DNA from: Nonlabens dokdonensis DSW-6
GTDB taxonomy: Bacteria; Bacteroidota; Bacteroidia; Flavobacteriales; Flavobacteriaceae
Reading direction: 5' to 3'
Assembly (NCBI RefSeq): GCF_000332115.1
Contig: NC_020156.1
Location: 434,001 to 498,000 of the forward strand
Length of the DNA stretch: 64,000 bases
Shown here: in pieces, positions 59,962-64,000 of the stretch
Layout of the letters: each line of letters begins with the position of its first letter
Position numbering within the stretch: position 1 is the stretch's first letter
The notes under the pieces: model-generated
The model's database searches: none
What the model was told of the DNA's origin: nothing
Seen by the model: the letters and a program-made list of their open reading frames with translations, nothing else
Program-made: the position numbers and the translations under genes

Positions 59962-61479
59962 ATGTCTCAACAAGAAGATTTTTTCAAATACATTACAGAA
60001 GGTTACAACCCTAAAGGCGACTCCATAATCATGGGTGCTGCCATGCTTGATGGAGAAACATTAACAAACGCTCATGTAAAGATTCCTTTGAAAACTATGA
60101 ATCGTCATGGCTTAATCGCTGGAGCAACTGGTACAGGGAAAACCAAAACGCTACAAATCATCGCAGAGCAACTTTCACAACAAGGTGTCCCAACTTTATT
60201 AATGGACATTAAAGGTGATCTATCTGGAATTGCAGCAGAAAGCCCTGGACATGAAAAAATAGATGAGCGTCATGAGAAGATAGGCCTAGAATTCAAGAAG
60301 AGAAAATCACCAGTAGAGATCATGACCATCTCTGAGCAAGATGGTATTAAAATGAGAGCTACTGTTAGCGAATTTGGACCAGTACTTCTTTCACGTATTC
60401 TAGATGTGACAGAAACTCAAGCTGGAATCATCTCTGTAGTATTTAAATATTGTGACGACAATAAATTACCTCTTTTGGATCTTGAAGATCTTAAAAAGGT
60501 ATTGCATTATGCAACCGGAGTAGGAAAAGAAGAATTTCAAGCAGAATATGGTCGTATTTCCACCTCTTCTACTGGAGCGATTCTTAGAAAGTTGATCGAA
60601 CTAGAACAACAAGGAGCGCAGCGCTTTTTTGGTGAGCGTAGTTTTGAGGTGCAAGATTTAGTACGCAAAGATAAAAATGGTCACGGTTACGTAAATGTGA
60701 TACGTCTTACCGACATTCAAGATAGACCAAAATTATTTTCAACGTTTATGCTAAGCCTGCTTGCAGAGATCTATTCTACATTTCCTGAACAAGGTGATAG
60801 CGACAAGCCAGAACTAATTTTATTTATAGATGAAGCGCATTTAATATTTGATAATGCGAGTAAAGCATTATTAGATCAAATTGAAAGCATCGTAAAGTTG
60901 ATACGCTCAAAAGGAATAGGATTGTATTTTGTCACTCAAAACCCTACCGATATACCAGATGGCGTGTTAAGCCAGCTAGGTTTAAAAGTACAACACGCAT
61001 TAAGAGCTTTTACTGCTAAAGATAGAAAAGCGATTAAACTTACCGCTCAAAATTATCCTGAAACCGATTACTACAATACTGCCGAAGTACTGACTTCACT
61101 AGGAATAGGTGAAGCTTTAATAAGCGCGCTAGATGAAAAAGGAAGACCAAGCCCGCTAGCAGCAACATTATTAAGAGCTCCAGAAAGTAGAATGGATATT
61201 CTTACCGATCGAGAATTGAGTGACCTTATTGCTGACTCAGAACTGACTGATAAATACAATGAGGAAATCAATAGAGAAAGTGCAGAGGAAATGCTGCAAG
61301 AAAAAATTGAAAAAGCAAATGAAGAAGAAATAAAGGAAAAAGCCGCAAAAGAAAAGGCTAAAACAACACGATCTTCTAATTCAAGAACAAGTACGAGACA
61401 AAATCCAATCATAAAGGTTCTCACGAGCGCTTCTTTCATTAGAGGAGTTATGGGTATTTTAGGTAAGGCGTTTAAATAA
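59962..61479 (+). CDS. HerA-like helicase/ATPase (DUF853 family)
   Basis: 505 aa. FtsK/HerA-type RecA fold with Walker A GATGTGKT (54-61), TLLMDIKGDLSG and Walker B LILFIDEAHLIF (about 284-295). Arginine-finger region RSKGIGLYFVTQNPTDIP follows, and a helical, basic C-terminus (EKIEKANEEEIKEKAAKEKAK) with coiled-coil character. DUF853 proteins are predicted DNA-translocating ATPases; role in bacteria not established. No nurA-like nuclease is adjacent, so this is not the archaeal-style HerA-NurA pair. Confidence 0.88.
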   Translation: MSQQEDFFKYITEGYNPKGDSIIMGAAMLDGETLTNAHVKIPLKTMNRHGLIAGATGTGKTKTLQIIAEQLSQQGVPTLLMDIKGDLSGIAAESPGHEKIDERHEKIGLEFKKRKSPVEIMTISEQDGIKMRATVSEFGPVLLSRILDVTETQAGIISVVFKYCDDNKLPLLDLEDLKKVLHYATGVGKEEFQAEYGRISTSSTGAILRKLIELEQQGAQRFFGERSFEVQDLVRKDKNGHGYVNVIRLTDIQDRPKLFSTFMLSLLAEIYSTFPEQGDSDKPELILFIDEAHLIFDNASKALLDQIESIVKLIRSKGIGLYFVTQNPTDIPDGVLSQLGLKVQHALRAFTAKDRKAIKLTAQNYPETDYYNTAEVLTSLGIGEALISALDEKGRPSPLAATLLRAPESRMDILTDRELSDLIADSELTDKYNEEINRESAEEMLQEKIEKANEEEIKEKAAKEKAKTTRSSNSRTSTRQNPIIKVLTSASFIRGVMGILGKAFK

Positions 61480-61522
61480 ACCTTTATTGAGACAAAAGAT
61501 CGCTATCGCTCAAAGACAAAAG

Positions 61523-62191
61523 ATGAAAGACTATTTCAACAATGTGCTCGTAAAGTTCCTATTAATGATATGTCTATCAATTTTAGTGAATTCTTGTGTC
61601 TCAAATTCTATTGTTGTTGGGTTGTACGGTAAATGTCCAGATGGATATTTCGCTTGCAATCAGATTGAATTGAAAAAAGATCAAACCTTTGAATACTATC
61701 AATTCATGGATGTTGGTGGTGCGTCTGTTATTAAGGGAACTTGGAAGAAATCTTCTGAAAATTTGGTCATTTTAAATTCTTATGATCAACCTGTTAATTC
61801 AAAAACTACATTAATTGGCAGACACAATCCAAATTTTAAGGAAAAGGAAATTCAAATTCAGATAAATGATAAAAGCGAACCTTTCAGTTTTGCATTTGTT
61901 TCTTTAAACAACGGAGAATACTATGGAAATGCTGATCAAGATGGAATAATTAACTTTGAAATTAAGGAAAGATTGCGCTCCATAACATTTCAGTTCTTAA
62001 CCTACAAAGAAACCATTAATATTGAAAATTTAGATTTCAATGAATTTGTTATCAATCTAAAAGATGTGCCTGAGAGTAGTCGTAGAAATTATTTTATAAA
62101 TGAAAAGGTGATAATCAAATCAAGAAAATTAACGATAGATTCACTTTATACATTGAAAAAAACAAAAGCGAAGAATAAACGCAGGGATTAA
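61523..62191 (+). CDS. Hypothetical lipoprotein
   Basis: 222 aa from ATG 61523, not recognised. Hydrophobic N-terminus ending LVNSC (lipobox). A beta-rich domain follows (GYFACNQIELKKDQTFEYYQFMDVGG, IKGTWKKSSENLVIL), resembling lipocalin-like or copper-resistance NlpE-type folds only in general pattern. The second half is carboxypeptidase-regulatory-like (GEYYGNADQDGIINFEIKERLRSITFQF). Very basic C-terminus. Lineage-specific in appearance. Confidence 0.6.
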   Translation: MKDYFNNVLVKFLLMICLSILVNSCVSNSIVVGLYGKCPDGYFACNQIELKKDQTFEYYQFMDVGGASVIKGTWKKSSENLVILNSYDQPVNSKTTLIGRHNPNFKEKEIQIQINDKSEPFSFAFVSLNNGEYYGNADQDGIINFEIKERLRSITFQFLTYKETINIENLDFNEFVINLKDVPESSRRNYFINEKVIIKSRKLTIDSLYTLKKTKAKNKRRD

Positions 62192-62257
62192 AATTATTTC
62201 CCAAAAACTAGTAATAGTTAGTAGAGCAATTGTAATTTTACACATTTAAACAAGAAC

Positions 62258-62806
62258 ATGAAAAAAGTAATCGCAGTAGTTGCATTAATAGTAGTTTTAG
62301 CAAGTTGTACCAAACAACAAGATCCGTTTGAATGGAATAAAGATCGTGTGGGCTACTTGACAAAAGGAATGCAAGTTCATCAGCTGGACAGTATTTATGC
62401 AAACGACAGTATTGTAAGATCAGTAAAAGGTGATGAATTCAGTAATGGAGCAAACCTAATCCAGATTTATGAAAAAGGTGGTGCTCACTTGTTAACTCTT
62501 ACTCCTAGTGAAGCTTTAGATAGCACTGCCACTATAGAAAACATCATCATACGCGATGAGAGATATACTACTCTTGAAGGAATTACCAAGAACAGTACCT
62601 ATAAAGAAATAAGCACGGCTTATAAAGTGAGTAGCGTAGATAACATGATTGATGATGCTGTGATCTGGGTTAATGATCAAAATTTTTATTTCTCTATTTC
62701 AAAGGACAATTTACCAACTGATGTAAAATTTGACATCAGTGCAAAAATCGAGAAAACCATGATTCCTGGAGATACAAAACCACAATATATGTTTGTATCC
62801 TGGTAA
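62258..62806 (+). CDS. Hypothetical lipoprotein
   Basis: 182 aa, not recognised. Signal with lipobox LASC, then FEWNKDRVGYLTKGMQVHQLDSIYANDSIV, suggesting a small-domain repeat with GMxxxxLDSIY. The second half repeats a similar pattern (ERYTTLEGITKNSTYKEISTAYKV), reminiscent of a duplicated SmpA/BamE-like module; that is only a resemblance. 11 bp upstream of the alpha/beta hydrolase gene, probably co-transcribed. Confidence 0.65.
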   Translation: MKKVIAVVALIVVLASCTKQQDPFEWNKDRVGYLTKGMQVHQLDSIYANDSIVRSVKGDEFSNGANLIQIYEKGGAHLLTLTPSEALDSTATIENIIIRDERYTTLEGITKNSTYKEISTAYKVSSVDNMIDDAVIWVNDQNFYFSISKDNLPTDVKFDISAKIEKTMIPGDTKPQYMFVSW

Positions 62807-62817
62807 GAACCTATTAC

Positions 62818-63660
62818 ATGAAAAAATTATTACAAAAAGCCATACCTAAGATGTATGGCTTTTACTTTAACATACTTCACCTATTCTCAAAGGAGAAATC
62901 TGCAGATCTAGCTCTTAGGGTTTTTAGTGTTCCTAGAAAGGGCAACATCCTACCACATCAAAAGAGCTTTTTATCAACGGCTAGAACCCAAAAAATTGCC
63001 TTTGAAGATGGCCTATTCATGTTGTATCACTGGAAAGGGAATGGCCCAACAGTTTTACTTAATCATGGATGGGAATCAAACAGCTTCAGGTGGAAATATT
63101 TAATAGAGCCTTTACAAGAATTAGATTATAATATCATCAGCATAGACGCACCTGCGCATGGCGGTAGCGATGGTACTTTATTTACTGCAGTGAAGTATTC
63201 TAGAATTATTAAGGACACTATAGAATTATATCAACCTAAAATAGTCATCGCGCATAGCGTAGGTGCTATGGCAACTATATTTCAAGAATCTCAAAAACCG
63301 CATCCATTCATAGAGAAATTTGTTTTTCTGGGAAGTCCTAATCGGTTAGAGGTTATTATGCGAGGCTATCAAGAATTGACAAGTTTCAATAATTCTGTAT
63401 ACGAGAGCCTAAACAAATCTCTGAAAGCCAAATTCGGTTATCATATTGAAGAATTTAATGCAGCAAATTTTGCTAAGAAGATAAAAGTTCCTGCACTAAT
63501 TGTTCATAATCCAGATGACTTAATTGTTCCATTTCAAGCCATGGAAGAAATAGCAGCAGCCATGCCATTTGCAACTACATACACCTCACAAACTGGAGGT
63601 CATAGCCTTTACACGCAAGAAGTCATTGATCGAGTAATTGAATTCCTTAAAGAAGCTTAA
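62818..63660 (+). CDS. Alpha/beta hydrolase
   Basis: 280 aa. Oxyanion loop in VLLNHGWESNSFRWKYL, SIDAPAHGGSDG, nucleophile Ser in VIAHSVGAMAT (AHSVG in place of GHSxG), acid in VHNPDDLIVPF and His in QTGGHSLYT: a complete catalytic triad. N-terminal amphipathic helix without a cleavable signal. Substrate unknown; an ester or lipid hydrolase is the most general guess. Confidence 0.85.
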   Translation: MKKLLQKAIPKMYGFYFNILHLFSKEKSADLALRVFSVPRKGNILPHQKSFLSTARTQKIAFEDGLFMLYHWKGNGPTVLLNHGWESNSFRWKYLIEPLQELDYNIISIDAPAHGGSDGTLFTAVKYSRIIKDTIELYQPKIVIAHSVGAMATIFQESQKPHPFIEKFVFLGSPNRLEVIMRGYQELTSFNNSVYESLNKSLKAKFGYHIEEFNAANFAKKIKVPALIVHNPDDLIVPFQAMEEIAAAMPFATTYTSQTGGHSLYTQEVIDRVIEFLKEA

Positions 63661-63716
63661 TTATATTTTTCTTAACCCTAGACTACTAGTCACTTCCTTA
63701 TATTTAAAATAAAAAG

Positions 63717-63956
63717 ATGGGAAGACCTAGTATAAAAAACGAAGATCAATATGAAGCATTAGTCGATCAAGGATACAGTAAAGAAAAAGCAGCTCGTATT
63801 GCAAACACTGAAAATGCTGGTAAAAAAGGTGGCCGAGCCAATGATTATGAAGACAGAACCAAAGAAGAACTTTACGATCAAGCAAAAGAGCTCGATATAG
63901 AAGGACGCTCTAAAATGAACAAAGAAGAATTGATTCAAGCCCTACGCAATAACTAA
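63717..63956 (+). CDS. Small basic protein with Rho_N/SAP-like C-terminus
   Basis: 79 aa. N-terminal NEDQYEALVDQGYSKEKAARIANTENAGKKGGR is a helix-turn pattern common in small plant- and bacteria-type DUF proteins. The C-terminal RTKEELYDQAKELDIEGRSKMNKEELIQALRNN is a Rho termination-factor N-terminal-like (SAP) nucleic-acid-binding motif. Role unknown. Confidence 0.8.
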   Translation: MGRPSIKNEDQYEALVDQGYSKEKAARIANTENAGKKGGRANDYEDRTKEELYDQAKELDIEGRSKMNKEELIQALRNN

Positions 63957-63959
63957 AAT

Positions 63960-64000
63960 ATGTCCAACCAAATTCCAACTACCAAAATACGTCAGCTATT
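63960..64000 (+). CDS. Start of a further gene, truncated by window edge
   Basis: ATG 3 bp after the previous stop opens a frame (MSNQIPTTKIRQL) running off the window. Too short to identify. Confidence 0.35.
   Translation, partial: MSNQIPTTKIRQL

Noticed and set aside
59962..61479. HerA-like ATPase considered as a HerA-NurA or HerA-SIR2 defence system
   Set aside because: Neighbours are queE and lipoproteins; no nuclease, SIR2 or DUF4297 partner is encoded nearby.

Overview
The window is a chromosomal segment of a marine-type Flavobacteriaceae bacterium (Bacteroidota). The evidence is AT-rich DNA, many type IX secretion (T9SS) C-terminal domains, Bacteroidota-type TAnnTTTG -7 promoter boxes, fused SecDF, long NusB, and Flavobacteria-restricted families (DUF6452, DUF6048, DUF5606, DUF3276). 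A 14-bp palindrome, GCTTTCGCGAAAGC, occurs 16 times exactly and twice with one mismatch across the 64 kb, inside and between genes. I associate this with the Nonlabens/Dokdonia group, but the genus is only a guess. No rRNA, tRNA, CRISPR array, transposase or prophage gene was seen.

Layout. 0-8 kb: the 3' part of rlmD with three envelope genes; then, on the minus strand, DUF5606, a delta-60-repeat T9SS protein, def, a four-helix-bundle (S23) gene and ruvX. 8-15.6 kb: dapD followed by a cell-surface glycan locus (GT9, five other glycosyltransferases and a lipopolysaccharide-kinase-like protein). 15.6-17.7 kb: threonylcarbamoyl-AMP synthase and CCA-adding enzyme. 17.8-32.1 kb: the most distinctive part, a tandemly duplicated module of propeller sensor histidine kinase, LytTR response regulator and LamG/beta-helix T9SS surface protein, bounded on each side by a small exported protein sharing an AFFEANRN motif. 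32-47.9 kb: peptidase T, a MORN/TonB-like protein, yajC, DUF1573, nusB, amino-acid dehydrogenase, ABC exporter, Uma2, PUR-like DUF3276, M14 peptidase, csaA, a thioredoxin-like protein, lgt and DUF192. 48-64 kb: a large T9SS type B surface protein, secDF, mdh, gyrB, DUF2911, queE, a HerA-like ATPase, lipoproteins, an alpha/beta hydrolase and a Rho_N-like small protein.

Main inference. The duplicated module looks like two parallel signalling circuits. Upstream of both surface-protein genes and of both kinase genes I find a common arrangement: a half-site resembling TTYAGMAA, usually paired with another 20-21 bp upstream (as LytTR regulators typically bind), and a -7-like box ending 43-45 bp after the start of the second half-site. 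One upstream half-site, that of the second kinase, is weak. Both surface-protein genes also end in the same 3' untranslated layout: a hairpin 14 bp after the stop whose stem differs by a compensatory pair change, a second small hairpin, and a strong terminator 84 bp after the stop. This suggests each kinase/regulator pair controls itself and its surface protein, with possible cross-talk. The stimulus and the surface-protein ligand cannot be read from the sequence.
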